Assembly (NCBI RefSeq): GCF_024612015.1
Contig: NZ_CP102512.1
Span: forward strand, 930,001-994,000
DNA from: Streptomyces sp. CA-210063
GTDB taxonomy: Bacteria; Actinomycetota; Actinomycetes; Streptomycetales; Streptomycetaceae
DNA length: 64,000 nucleotides
Direction of reading: 5' to 3'
The position numbers and the translations under genes are program-made. A model generated the notes under the pieces. That model was not told where the DNA came from, did no database searches, and saw only the letters and a list, made by a program, of their open reading frames with translations. Of the stretch, positions 27,526 to 36,860 are shown one piece after another (position 1 is the stretch's first letter; every line of letters begins with the position of its first letter).

Positions 27526-28454
27526 CACGACCGCCCCGAGTTGCCTGCGCCGCGTGTGTCGAGCCCCTCGGCGTCGCGGCCGTCAAGTGGGTCGAGTGGG
27601 TTGAGCACGAGGTCGAAGCGGGCGTGCCGGAACGGGTTCGGGACGCCGAACTCCTTTGCCAGGGACGGGTCGTCGTTCTCGGTGAAGTCCTTGACGAGGC
27701 TCTCCTTGACCGCGAAGACCGCGTCCGAGTCGAGGTGGTCGCTGCCGGCCACGAAGATGTGGGTGGTGACCGGCGCGTGGCCCTCGGCGGAGGCGATGAA
27801 GTGGATGTGGGCGGGGCGGTAGGGGTGCCGCGCCGTCGCCCGGAGAAGGTCCCCGACGGGGCCGTCCGTGGGGATCGGGTACGGGCTCGGCACGCAGGTG
27901 CGGAACCAGAAGCGGCCCTCGTCGTCCGCCGTGAACAGTCCGCGCCCGTTGCCCGCCGGCTGGACGTCCGGCTGCTGGACGTCGTAGTAGCCCTCGGCGT
28001 TCGCCTGCCAGACGTCGAGGGCCGCGCCGGGCAGCGGGGTGCCGTCCTTCGCCAGCACGCGCCCGCTGACCACGCACGGCCCGCCGCCGCCCACCAGGTC
28101 GATGTCCGCGCCGAGCTCCCGGACCGGGGACTCGGTCATGTGGAACGGGCCGAGAACCGTCGACTCGGTCACGCCGCCGCGCTCGTCGCTGTTGATCGTC
28201 TCGACCAGCATCGAGACGCCGAGGACGTCCGACAGGAGGACGAACTCCTGTCGGGTGTCCGTGCAGGTCTGTCCGGTCGCCGTGAGGAAATCGATCGCCC
28301 GTTCCCACTCGGCCATCGTCGGTTCGGTCTCCCGGACGAAGGCGTGGAGGTGGCGGGTGAGGGCGGCGAGCAGCCCGCGCAGCCGCGGGTCGGCCGTGCC
28401 GTCGAGGCTGTCGACGACCGCCTCGGTGATGCGGGTGGTGAATTCGGTGGTCAT
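27525..28454 (-). CDS. hydroxyquinol 1,2-dioxygenase (intradiol)
   Basis: A 309-aa intradiol ring-cleaving enzyme with an N-terminal helical dimerisation domain and a C-terminal beta sandwich. The Fe(III) ligands are recognisable: Tyr in NAEGYYDVQ, Tyr in RHPYRPAHIHF, and the His pair in that motif. The GPFHMTESPVRELGADIDL segment is of the hydroxyquinol type rather than catechol type. It opens 1,2,4-trihydroxybenzene to maleylacetate. ATG 28454 has GGAG 6 nt upstream. It is coupled to maleylacetate reductase downstream and lies 60 bp after the monooxygenase. Confidence 0.9.
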   Translation of the reverse strand: MTTEFTTRITEAVVDSLDGTADPRLRGLLAALTRHLHAFVRETEPTMAEWERAIDFLTATGQTCTDTRQEFVLLSDVLGVSMLVETINSDERGGVTESTVLGPFHMTESPVRELGADIDLVGGGGPCVVSGRVLAKDGTPLPGAALDVWQANAEGYYDVQQPDVQPAGNGRGLFTADDEGRFWFRTCVPSPYPIPTDGPVGDLLRATARHPYRPAHIHFIASAEGHAPVTTHIFVAGSDHLDSDAVFAVKESLVKDFTENDDPSLAKEFGVPNPFRHARFDLVLNPLDPLDGRDAEGLDTRGAGNSGRS

Positions 28455-28514
28455 GCCCCACTCCTACGACGGTTCCCGCGACTCCGCTACGGCTGAGCGC
28501 GCGGCTGTTCCCTT

Positions 28515-30272
28515 TCAGGCAAGCCCGAGGATCCGCCGGACCGCCTCGGTCAGCAACCGCTCGGCGTCCGCCGGGGACGCGGCCGCCGTGGCCTGCCGGA
28601 AGGCGATGTACCCGTCCGGCCGTACGAGCAGGGCTCCCCCGTCGGCCACCTCGCTGAGGCGTGCCCAGTCGCCGTACGGGTCCTCGTACTCCTGCCCGGG
28701 GCCGATGACGACGGTGGCGATCTCCAGGTTCTGGGCCGCGGCGGCCCGTGTCCAGTCGGTGCCGCCGATGCCGGTGATCAGGGTGAAGCGGCCTCGGCCG
28801 ACGGTGTCGAGCGTGGACAGGGTGCGGGTGCCGGAGGTGATCCAGGCGTGCGGGAGCTTGGCGCCGGGGCGGGAGGTGGGCTGGTGGTACAGCTCGGGGT
28901 CGCGGTCGAAGCCGGGGTCCGGGGTGCCATCGGGCACGATGGCTTCCGAGGCGTACCGCTGGTTGAGGTCGACGCCGTGCGCGTTGAACTCGTACACCTT
29001 GAACGCGATCGCCTCACGCAGCCTGGCCCTCTGCTTCTCCGCCGCCTGGGTGTCGTCCTTGCGGGCGGCGATGTTGGCCCACAGCTGCTCGGGGGTCTGC
29101 GGGGAGAGCCCGTCGAGTGCCTCGAAGACGGGGGCGGTCTCGCCGATGGACTTGTTGGCGCGGGTGACGATCTGCTTGCCGATCGGGGCGCGCTCGGCGG
29201 TGTAGGTGTCCAGCAGCCTGGGGGAGGCCGTGCCGTCGAGGACGAGTTTGAGCTTCCAGGCCAGGTTGTAGGTGTCCTGGATGGAGGTGTTGGAGCCGAG
29301 GCCGTTGGACGGCGGGTGGCGGTGCGTGGCGTCACCGGCGCAGAAGACTCGGCCGTTCGAGTAGGTCTCCGCGTACATCTCGTTGACGGTCCAGGCCGAG
29401 GACGACTTGATGGTCACCGGGATCTCGTCGTCGCCGACCAGCCTGCGGACGATCGACTCGGCGTACTCGGTGGTGAGGTCGGGGGCGCCGGCGGTGACGT
29501 CGTACCCCCAGACGATCAGCCACTCGTTCCAGGGCCGTACGCAGCGGACCAGGCCGGCTCCGATGCCGCCGACGGTGGCGCCGGGGGCGAGCACCCAGTA
29601 GAGGGTGGACGGCCGGTGCGCGGTGTACTTCGTCAGGTCCATGTCGAAGACGATGTTGATGCTGCCGGCCACGCCCATCTGGCCGCCCATGGGCAGCCCG
29701 GCGTCCTCGGCGACCTGGGAGCGGCCGCCGTCGGCGCCGATGAGGTACTTGGCGCAGATGGTGTACTCGTCGCCGCGCAGCCGGTCCTCGACGGTGACCG
29801 TGACGCCCTCGTCGTCCTGGACGAACGACTTGTAGACGGTGCTGAAGCGCAGGTTGGTGCCGCGGGCGACGGCCGCGTCGATGAGCACGGGCTCCATGAG
29901 GTGCTGCGGCATGTCGCACATACGGGTGGGGCTGGCCAGGTCGTGCGCGGCCTGGACGAGCGGGTCGTTGCCCCAGGAGCGGATCCGGCCCAGTTCCTCG
30001 CCCGCGAGGCTGGTGCAGAAGGTCGTGTTGCCCATCAGCTGCTGCGGCGTGGCCTTCGCGACGACCTCGTCCTCGACCCCGAGATCCCGCAGGACCTCCA
30101 TGGTGCGCTGGTTGGTGATGTGTGCCCGGGGCGTGTCGGCGAGACGCGCGTAGCGGGTGACCACGATGTTCGGGACGCCGTACGTACTGAGGGCGAGCGC
30201 GGCGGAGGCGCCCGCGGGGCCACTGCCCACGATCAGTACGTCGGTCACGACATCGGGCTCGACGATGTGCAC
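28515..30272 (-). CDS. class A FAD-dependent aromatic hydroxylase, TfdB-like
   Basis: A 585-aa flavoprotein monooxygenase. It shows the ADP-binding GSGPAGASAA motif, the DG motif (GADGGRS) and the GD motif (CAGDATHRHPPSNGLG). The closest type is phenol or 2,4-dichlorophenol 6-monooxygenase. With the downstream dioxygenase and reductase it probably hydroxylates resorcinol or a related phenol to hydroxyquinol; the substrate is inferred from the neighbours. GTG 30272 has TGGAG 8 nt upstream. It is the first gene of the minus-strand unit and is divergent from the AcoR-like activator. Confidence 0.88.
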   Translation of the reverse strand: MHIVEPDVVTDVLIVGSGPAGASAALALSTYGVPNIVVTRYARLADTPRAHITNQRTMEVLRDLGVEDEVVAKATPQQLMGNTTFCTSLAGEELGRIRSWGNDPLVQAAHDLASPTRMCDMPQHLMEPVLIDAAVARGTNLRFSTVYKSFVQDDEGVTVTVEDRLRGDEYTICAKYLIGADGGRSQVAEDAGLPMGGQMGVAGSINIVFDMDLTKYTAHRPSTLYWVLAPGATVGGIGAGLVRCVRPWNEWLIVWGYDVTAGAPDLTTEYAESIVRRLVGDDEIPVTIKSSSAWTVNEMYAETYSNGRVFCAGDATHRHPPSNGLGSNTSIQDTYNLAWKLKLVLDGTASPRLLDTYTAERAPIGKQIVTRANKSIGETAPVFEALDGLSPQTPEQLWANIAARKDDTQAAEKQRARLREAIAFKVYEFNAHGVDLNQRYASEAIVPDGTPDPGFDRDPELYHQPTSRPGAKLPHAWITSGTRTLSTLDTVGRGRFTLITGIGGTDWTRAAAAQNLEIATVVIGPGQEYEDPYGDWARLSEVADGGALLVRPDGYIAFRQATAAASPADAERLLTEAVRRILGLA

Positions 30273-30343
30273 GGCAAACGCTCCAGGGAATGAGAACAGG
30301 CACCGACCTTTCAAGATCATGGAGGGCGGCGCGGGAGCGTGGG

Positions 30344-30360
30344 TGTCTCAATAAGAGACA
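30344..30360. promoter_or_regulatory. palindrome TGTCTC-N5-GAGACA, candidate operator
   Basis: A perfect 6-bp inverted repeat with a 5-nt spacer lies 72 bp upstream of the monooxygenase start, in the divergent region shared with the activator gene. Inverted repeats of the TGTC-type are typical of Fis-family HTH activators such as AcoR. Confidence 0.6.
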
Positions 30361-30496
30361 GTGCGTGTGGCTTGTCGCTCTCGGATACGGGACGGGGGCC
30401 GCGCCCGTTCAGGCGGGCGCCGTGGGCTCGGGCGTGCCGCCGGGAAGCGGGGTGCTCGTTGCCCGTTCAACCTCGCCCGGTACGGTGAGTGGTGTC

Positions 30497-32392
30497 GTGA
30501 CCACCGCAGAGCACCTCTCCGTCCTCCCTGCCCTGGCGTCGCTGCGCAGGGCCCGTGAGCTGTTCCTCGAGGAGCGCCCACTGCCGGACGGTGTGCCGGA
30601 GGACGTGGTCGCCGCCTGGAAGCGTGCCCGGTTCTTCGGCGTACGACACGACGTGCCGGCCCCCGCGCCCGAAGCGCCACGGAATTCCGTACGACATCCC
30701 GTACGACCAGCCGCATCCGACCTGTTGGCCGCGGCCCGGCCCGTGCTCGAACGGCTCGCGCCCGCCGTAGGCACCGGGCAGACGGCCCTCGTGCTCACCG
30801 ACGAACGGCTGCGGGTGCTGTGGGCGACCGGGCGCGCGCCGGACGATCCCTGTTGCGAGGACCTCTCCGAGCAGGTGGTCGGCCACAACAGCGCGGCGCT
30901 CGCGCTGCGCATCCGCCGTCGCGCCGAGGTGCACGGCCCGGAGCACTTCCTCGATCTGTGGCAGGACGTGTCCGCGGTCAGCGTGCCGGTGCTCGCGCCG
31001 GAGACCGGGCAGACGCTGGGCACGGTGACGGTCACGTCCGGGCTCTGCGCCGAGTGTGTTCCACATCCCTGGGCCTCGCTCGCCGAGGCCGCGGCCGGTG
31101 CCGTGGAGGCGGAACTCCTGGCGCGGTCGCAGCCGGCGGAACGGGTCCTGCTGGACGCGTATCTGCGGGCCGCACGGGACCAGGGGCAGGCGGTCGTCGC
31201 CCTCGACGGCCGCAATCGTCTGGTGAGCGAGGCCGCGGGGCGGCTGTTGTCACCGGAGGGTCTGGAGGCGCTGGAGCGAAGCGTGGTCGGACTGCTGCGG
31301 GGCGCGGACGGTGGGGAGGGTGGGGAGGGCGCGGACGGTGGGGAGGGTGGGGTGCGGTCGGCGGGTGAGGGGGCCTCGGGCGTGCCCGCCCATGCCGCTT
31401 CGCAGCGAGTGTCCGCAGCCATGGCCGCGGCAGGCTCGGCGTCGGGCTCCACAGCCGCGGCAGGCTCGGCCTCGGGCTCGTATCGCGTCCGGCTGCCTGA
31501 CGGTGTGAGGTGTTCGGCGACGGTCTCACCCGTACCGCACCGGGGCGCGGTCATCGGTGCGGTGGCGGTACTGGAGCCGCTGGGGCGTGCGACCGCGGCG
31601 CCGGTCGGGCGGGATGTCGTGGCACTGGCCGGACGATCGGTGCCGTGGCGGCATGCGGTCGGCCGCGCGACGGAGTTGGCCCGGTCGCCGGAACCACTGC
31701 TGCTCGTCGGTGAGCGCGGCACCGGGAAGACGGCGCTCGCTCACGAACTGGCCGCCGACGTACTGGTCGTCGACGCGGCGGAGGGCGAACTCGGTTCCGT
31801 GGTCGATGAGCTGACGGAGGGTCACGCGCTCCTCATCCGCCATGTCGAACGCCTCGCCCAGCCCGACACCGCGACCCTCAACTCGCTCCTCGAAACCCAC
31901 CCGGGCGCGCCCCTGCTGGTCACCTACACCCCCGGGCCTCCCCCTGGCCCCTGCCTCCAACGGCTCCTGGACACACTGGCCGCGCGCTCGGTCACCCTGC
32001 CCACGTTGCGCGAACGGCCGGAGGACATAAGGGAGTTGCTGACGGCTCTGGCACCGAAGCCGACACCGGGACAGCCTCCGCTCACCTGGACACTGGACGC
32101 CCTGCGCGCCCTGGAACAGCACCCATGGCCCGGCAACGTCACCGAACTCCTGCATCTCGTACGGGCGTTGGCTGAGCACCGCCGCGCGTCCGGTCCCGTC
32201 CGGCGCGCCGAACTGCCGGACCCCGTCCGCGAGGGGCCCGCGGCCCGGCGTCTGAGCCCCATGGAACACGCCGAACGCGCCGCCATCCTGGAGGCCCTGC
32301 GCCGCAACGGAGGCAACAAGGCCCGCGCGGCCGCGTCCCTGGGCATCGCCCGCGCCACGCTGTACCGGAAGCTGCGGGGCTATCGAGGCTGA
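30497..32392 (+). CDS. AcoR-like activator: GAF, AAA-like, Fis-type HTH
   Basis: A 631-aa regulator. The N-terminal half is a GAF-like sensory region (QTALVLTDERLRVLWATGRA, VVGHNSAALAL). A low-complexity Gly/Glu linker lies near 31310-31350. A reduced AAA domain has Walker A (GERGTGKTA), and the C-terminus is a Fis-type HTH (ILEALRRNGGNKARAAASLG and RATLYRKLRG). The GAFTGA loop that contacts sigma-54 is absent, and Streptomyces has no sigma-54, so it must act with another sigma factor. It is divergent from the hydroxyquinol unit and presumably controls it. Start GTG 30497. Confidence 0.82.
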   Translation: MTTAEHLSVLPALASLRRARELFLEERPLPDGVPEDVVAAWKRARFFGVRHDVPAPAPEAPRNSVRHPVRPAASDLLAAARPVLERLAPAVGTGQTALVLTDERLRVLWATGRAPDDPCCEDLSEQVVGHNSAALALRIRRRAEVHGPEHFLDLWQDVSAVSVPVLAPETGQTLGTVTVTSGLCAECVPHPWASLAEAAAGAVEAELLARSQPAERVLLDAYLRAARDQGQAVVALDGRNRLVSEAAGRLLSPEGLEALERSVVGLLRGADGGEGGEGADGGEGGVRSAGEGASGVPAHAASQRVSAAMAAAGSASGSTAAAGSASGSYRVRLPDGVRCSATVSPVPHRGAVIGAVAVLEPLGRATAAPVGRDVVALAGRSVPWRHAVGRATELARSPEPLLLVGERGTGKTALAHELAADVLVVDAAEGELGSVVDELTEGHALLIRHVERLAQPDTATLNSLLETHPGAPLLVTYTPGPPPGPCLQRLLDTLAARSVTLPTLRERPEDIRELLTALAPKPTPGQPPLTWTLDALRALEQHPWPGNVTELLHLVRALAEHRRASGPVRRAELPDPVREGPAARRLSPMEHAERAAILEALRRNGGNKARAAASLGIARATLYRKLRGYRG

Positions 32393-32649
32393 CCGTGTGC
32401 CACGCGGCGCATTCGCCCTCCCGGCGGACCTCTCATCCGTGGACGCGACGCCGTGACGACGTGCACGGCCGGCGACGCCGGCCGGCGAGCGCGGGTCGCC
32501 GCGGTCGGACACGGTCGCGGTACGCATGACAGGGCCGGACTCGCCGGCTGCCGCGGCCCGGGATCCAGCAGCCGCTCGCCGCCGGGGTGTGCCTCCGGCA
32601 TGCCCGCCGCGCCGGTACGTGAGGCCGCAGCCGAGCGTGGCGCGGGTGG

Positions 32650-32700
32650 GCCCGACTTGGAGTCGTGCAGCAGCCGCCCGACGAGGGTGGACTTGCGGCC
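32650..32700 (-). pseudogene. CysN-like P-loop fragment
   Basis: Seventeen codons read GRKSTLVGRLLHDSKSG, matching the P-loop region of sulfate adenylyltransferase large subunits (GSVDDGKSTLIGRLLHDSK). The DDG before the Lys and everything after SKS are lost. It is either a relic of a cysN gene or a chance match; the length of the match makes chance unlikely. Confidence 0.45.
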
Positions 32701-32760
32701 GGGGAGGCGTGGTCCCAGGAGACGGCCACGGTTCAGACCTGCGGCATGTCAGTGGCGTCG

Positions 32761-32810
32761 AGCCGGGATGGGTGCGGTGTCCGGAGAGCCGGGATGGGTG
32801 CGGTGTCCGG
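32761..32810. repeat. 24-bp direct duplication
   Basis: AGCCGGGATGGGTGCGGTGT followed by CCGG occurs at 32761-32784 and again at 32787-32810. It is a simple tandem duplication in non-coding sequence. Confidence 0.85.
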
Positions 32811-33048
32811 TGACCGGGCTGCCCACCGATTGCGGTCGTCGCGCCCCGTCCGGCAGGCGATCACGGTTGCGGGTCGGGCAGGACGCGGGGCGGGCTGCCG
32901 CCAGGCGAGCTGCCGCCGGGCACCTCGCGGCCGCACGGCAGCACGGCAGCGCGGCACGCACGGACGCGAGGCAGGCCGCCGCCGACCACGACCCCGCTGG
33001 CCGGGCCCCCGCCAGGGGCCGCGCTCGCAAGGTTCCCCGGTGGCGCTG

Positions 33049-33738
33049 TCACCCTGCCTTGGCGGCCGCGCGTACCTCGTCCGCCAGCGGCTTGTCGAGG
33101 GCCGCGTGGACCAGGCCGTCCGCCAGCCGGGGCATCTCGCGGTCGGGGACGAGGCCGCTCAGCTTTTCGGGTGAGGCCGGCAGCCCGAGCCGTCGGGCCC
33201 CGTCCAGGGCTTTGCGGTCGATGTACGGCGCGAACTCCGGCCACACGCCCTGCACGTCACGCAGGAAGATGTCGGCTCCCGTGGGCCCGATCCCGGGTAT
33301 GTCCAACAGGGCCTTCTTCGGGTCGGCTTCCTCGCGCAGCCGGCGCAGATCGCCGTCATAGCGCTCCAGAACCAGTTCGGCTCCCTTGCCGAGCATCGTG
33401 GAGGTCCGCTCGTCGTAGCGCCGGTAGCCGCCCTCGCCGAGTGCGTCGACGCGCTGCTGCCAGGACGCGTCGGCCATCGACCGCGGGGTGCGCATTCCGG
33501 CGTCGAACAGCGCCTTGGCCGCTGCCACGGCGATGTCGGCCTGGATACGGGCGCTGAGGAGTGTCGCGAGCACGAGCGTCTGATACAGCGGCGCCGGGGT
33601 GTTGCGCAACCGGATGCCGGCCTGCGCCGTATAGGCGCGCCGCTGTCGGTCGAGCAGGGCGCGCACCACCGCTTCGTCCGTCGCGCCGGTCGTCTTCCTG
33701 CCGGACTTCCCATCGGTCTTCGCGGTCTTCGCGGTCAT
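33049..33738 (-). CDS. HhH-GPD endonuclease III-like protein
   Basis: A 229-aa protein with the helix-hairpin-helix of DNA glycosylases (ALLDIPGIGPTGADIFLRDV). The GPD-type aspartate region may be FLRDVQGVWPEFAPYIDRKA, and the early helices are typical (LYQTLVLATLLSARIQADIA). There is no C-terminal iron-sulfur Cys cluster. It probably acts in base excision repair, but substrate and lyase activity are uncertain. The first 20 residues are Lys/Thr-rich, like a DNA-binding tail. The ATG at 33738 has no strong ribosome binding site. Confidence 0.78.
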   Translation of the reverse strand: MTAKTAKTDGKSGRKTTGATDEAVVRALLDRQRRAYTAQAGIRLRNTPAPLYQTLVLATLLSARIQADIAVAAAKALFDAGMRTPRSMADASWQQRVDALGEGGYRRYDERTSTMLGKGAELVLERYDGDLRRLREEADPKKALLDIPGIGPTGADIFLRDVQGVWPEFAPYIDRKALDGARRLGLPASPEKLSGLVPDREMPRLADGLVHAALDKPLADEVRAAAKAG

Positions 33739-33898
33739 CGCTGATCACCCGTTCAAGGTTTCACCGGTCGTCCGGAGGGCGTCATATCCCGCGCGATCCG
33801 GGTACCCGTCCAGGTCCGATCGATTCCTTGGGTGTGGCCGCGGATGGCGTCAGGCAGGCCATCCCCTGACCGCGCAGCGGGACCTGAAGGAGTGGACC

Positions 33899-35002
33899 AT
33901 GCGACTTTCGTTCCTCGAACCCCTGTACAAGCAGCCCGGCCCCTACGCATCGGTCTACCTGGACACCTCCCGCCACAGCGCCATCGACGATCCCGACGCC
34001 GCCGTGGACCTGAGCAGGCGGCACCTGCGGAACGCCCTGGCATCCGAAGGGGCCGATCAGGCCTCCATCACCGCGGCGGCGGACGCCGTGGGCGGCGACA
34101 TGGACATCCCCGGCGTACACGGGCAGGCGGTGTTCACCGCGCACGGCCGGCTGGCCCTGCTGGACGAGCTGCCCACGCCCCCCGCACACGACACGGCGCA
34201 CTTCGGAACGCTGCCCGACACCATGCCGCTGATCGTCCAGCACTCCCCCGAGATCCCCTATGTGGCGGTCCACGTCCACTACGGCGGCCGTCACTCCACG
34301 GACGCCACCGGTACCGTGCGGATCGAGGCCGAGATCGGCGTATGGCCCCTGACCAAGGTCACACCGGGACACCGCCTCAACGAGGAGATCCCGGTGACCG
34401 ACTGGCTCAACGCCGCCAAGGTGCTGGGCGGGGAACTGGAAGGCCACGCGCGGCGTATCAACGCCGAGGAGGTGGTCGTCGCGGGGGACGTCTGGGCCCG
34501 TGGCATTCTCGTCCGCCGACTCCCCGCTCCCCTGCGCGGGCGGGTCACCACCGTCGAGGGCGCCGGTGAGTCCCAGCCGCGGCGGGCACTGCTGGAGCAC
34601 AGGCTCGAGAGCCTCTTCAGCGGACGTATGGCCGAGCACGACCGGTCCCTGCTGGCCGGCTTCCTCGCCCAGCGCGCCCGCGACGGGGCGTCGGCCGAGG
34701 GCCTGGCCGAGGCCGTGTCGGCCCTGCAACGCGGTCAGGTCAAAGCCCTCTTCCTCAACAACCACCCCGAGTCGCCACTGCGCCTGTGGATCGGCCCGGA
34801 ACCGAGCCAACTCGCCCTCACCGAACAGGAACTCCGCTCCTACGGCATCCAGGACATCCGTGAGGAGCGGGCCGACGCGGCCCTCACCCGCGCTCTTGTC
34901 GACACCAGGGCCGAACTCGTCGTCGTGCCCGAGCAGCAGCTGCGACTGCACGACGGCGTCGGCGTCCTCCTCCGGTACGCCGATCCGACGCCGCGCACCT
35001 GA
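33899..35002 (+). CDS. baeRF2/Vms1-like release-factor family protein (Rv2629-like)
   Basis: A 367-aa protein. It resembles the bacterial eRF1-like (baeRF2) family that includes mycobacterial Rv2629: an N-terminal segment with ASVYLDTSRHSAIDDPDAAV, a middle domain (VVAGDVWARGILVRRLP), and a C-terminal eRF1 domain-3-like part (GQVKALFLNNHPESPLRL, TRAELVVVPEQQLRLHDGVG). Vms1-like members release peptidyl-tRNA on stalled ribosomes; whether this one does is unknown. ATG 33899 has AAGGAG 7 nt upstream. RtcB and archease lie on the same side of the window. Confidence 0.75.
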   Translation: MRLSFLEPLYKQPGPYASVYLDTSRHSAIDDPDAAVDLSRRHLRNALASEGADQASITAAADAVGGDMDIPGVHGQAVFTAHGRLALLDELPTPPAHDTAHFGTLPDTMPLIVQHSPEIPYVAVHVHYGGRHSTDATGTVRIEAEIGVWPLTKVTPGHRLNEEIPVTDWLNAAKVLGGELEGHARRINAEEVVVAGDVWARGILVRRLPAPLRGRVTTVEGAGESQPRRALLEHRLESLFSGRMAEHDRSLLAGFLAQRARDGASAEGLAEAVSALQRGQVKALFLNNHPESPLRLWIGPEPSQLALTEQELRSYGIQDIREERADAALTRALVDTRAELVVVPEQQLRLHDGVGVLLRYADPTPRT

Positions 35003-35070
35003 CCGGGACCCCTGACGAGAAGGGCGGTTTCCGGGAGTCGTCGCGACCTTGACGCGCCTACCCTGGAGGT

Positions 35071-36840
35071 GTGGCTCGGTCCAACGACGAGGTCGCCGCA
35101 CTCTTCCAGGAGTACGCGGACCTGATCTCGATCACCGGCGGGGACGCGTTCAAGGCGCGCGTCTACGAGAAGGCTGCCCGCGCGATCGGCGGTCACCACG
35201 CCGATGTCGACACGCTCGACGTGAAGGGCCTGCGGCAGATTCCCGGGGTCGGCACATCGATCGCCGAGAAGGTCGTCGAGTACTTCCGCGAGGGCAGCGT
35301 GTCCGCCGTGGAGAAGCTGCGGGCGAGGATCCCCGCCGGGGTCCGGCAGCTGACGGCCATCCCCACGCTCGGCCCGAAGAAGGCCATGGTGCTCCACGAG
35401 GAACTGGGAATCTCCTCCGTCGACGAACTGGCCGACGCCATCCACGCGGAGCGCCTGCGCGACCTGAAGGGCTTCGGCCCCAGGACGGAGGAGAAGATCC
35501 TCCACGGCATCGAGCTCCTGCGGTCCTCCGGGGACCGCGTCCTGCTCGACGCGGCCCTCGACCTCGCCGAGGAGACCGTCGCCGCGCTGTCCCGCGTGAC
35601 CGGTTGCCGGCGGTGCGCGTACGCCGGGTCACTGCGCCGCTTCCGGGAGACGGTCGGCGACATCGACGTCCTCGCCGCGGCGAAGAAGCCGATGCCCCTG
35701 ATGCGGGCGTTCACGGAGCTGCCGTACGTCACCGAGGTCATCGCCCACGGCGACAAGAAGACGTCGGTCCGCACCGGCAAGGGGCTCGCGATCGACCTTC
35801 GGGTCGTGCCGCCCGACTCCTGGGGCGCCGCCCTGCTGTACTTCACCGGCTCCAAGGCGCACAACATCCGCATCCGCGAGATCGCCGTGCACCAGGGGCT
35901 GAAGCTCTCCGAGTACGGACTGTTCGACGCCGAGAGCGGCGAGAAGATCGTCTCCGCGACGGAGGAGGACGTGTACGCCCGGCTCGGCCTGCCGTGGATC
36001 GAGCCCACGCTGCGCGAGGACCGCGGCGAGATCGAGGCCGGGCGGCGCGGCGAACTGCCCGACCTGGTCACGGAGTCCGACATCCGGGGCGACCTGCACA
36101 CCCACACCGACCTCACCGACGGCCTCGCCCCGCTGGAGGACATGGTCCGGTCCGCGGCGGAGCGCGGCTACGCCTACTACGCGATCACCGACCACGGGCC
36201 GGACCTGTACATGCAGCGCATGACCGACGAGCGGATACTCGCCCAGCGCGATCGGGTACGGCAGCTCGACCGCGCGTACGGCAAGCGGGGCGGCATGCGG
36301 CTGCTGCACGGCGCGGAGCTGAACATCGCCCCCGACGGCGGCGTGGACTGGCCGGACGACTTCCTGGCCGGCTTCGACCTGTGCGTGGCGTCGGTGCACT
36401 CGCACTTCAACCAGGACCGCGAGGCGCTGACCCGGCGGATCGTGAGGGCCTGCGAGAACCCTTACGTCAACATCATCGGCCACCCCACCACCCGCATCCT
36501 CGGCAGGCGGCCCGGTATCGACGCCGACCTCGACGCGATCTTCGCCGCCTGCGCCCGCACCGGCACGGCCCTGGAGATCAACGCCCATCCGGACCGGCTC
36601 GACCTGCGCGACGAGGACATCCTGCGGGCCCGGCGGCACGGCGTGAAGTTCGCGATCGACAGCGACGCCCACTCCACCCTCCACCTGGCCCACATGCGGT
36701 ACGGCGTGGGTACGGCCCAGCGCGGCTGGCTCGCCAAGGAGGACGTGATCAACACCTGGCCGCACTCCCGACTGCGGCGCTTCCTGGAGAAAACCGGATT
36801 AATCGGGGTACATCGAAGGCATCGAGGAAATCAAAGGTAG
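35071..36840 (+). CDS. polX: family X DNA polymerase with PHP domain
   Basis: A 589-aa protein. It has an N-terminal 8-kDa HhH domain (LRQIPGVGTSIAEKVVEYF), a pol-beta-like palm (AYAGSLRRFRETVGDIDVLA, with the catalytic Asp pair), and a C-terminal PHP domain (RGDLHTHTDLTDGLAPLEDM, ITDHGPDLYMQR). PHP metal-binding His residues are intact. PolX fills short gaps during base excision repair and carries 3'-5' exonuclease activity. The GTG at 35071 follows GGAGG by only 1 nt, so initiation may be slightly downstream. The stop abuts the next gene. Confidence 0.93.
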   Translation: MARSNDEVAALFQEYADLISITGGDAFKARVYEKAARAIGGHHADVDTLDVKGLRQIPGVGTSIAEKVVEYFREGSVSAVEKLRARIPAGVRQLTAIPTLGPKKAMVLHEELGISSVDELADAIHAERLRDLKGFGPRTEEKILHGIELLRSSGDRVLLDAALDLAEETVAALSRVTGCRRCAYAGSLRRFRETVGDIDVLAAAKKPMPLMRAFTELPYVTEVIAHGDKKTSVRTGKGLAIDLRVVPPDSWGAALLYFTGSKAHNIRIREIAVHQGLKLSEYGLFDAESGEKIVSATEEDVYARLGLPWIEPTLREDRGEIEAGRRGELPDLVTESDIRGDLHTHTDLTDGLAPLEDMVRSAAERGYAYYAITDHGPDLYMQRMTDERILAQRDRVRQLDRAYGKRGGMRLLHGAELNIAPDGGVDWPDDFLAGFDLCVASVHSHFNQDREALTRRIVRACENPYVNIIGHPTTRILGRRPGIDADLDAIFAACARTGTALEINAHPDRLDLRDEDILRARRHGVKFAIDSDAHSTLHLAHMRYGVGTAQRGWLAKEDVINTWPHSRLRRFLEKTGLIGVHRRHRGNQR

Positions 36841-36860
36841 TGAGGAAGAAGACGAGGCAG

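Larger units (their letters stand above)
32393..33048. other. gap with gene debris and a short repeat
   Basis: No intact gene is convincing here. It holds a CysN-like fragment (32650-32700) and a 24-bp direct duplication (32761-32810). The rest is G/C-rich with many open but featureless frames. Confidence 0.5.

Noticed and set aside
35629..36765. 378-aa minus-strand frame
   Set aside because: It is antisense to polX and has no recognisable motifs.
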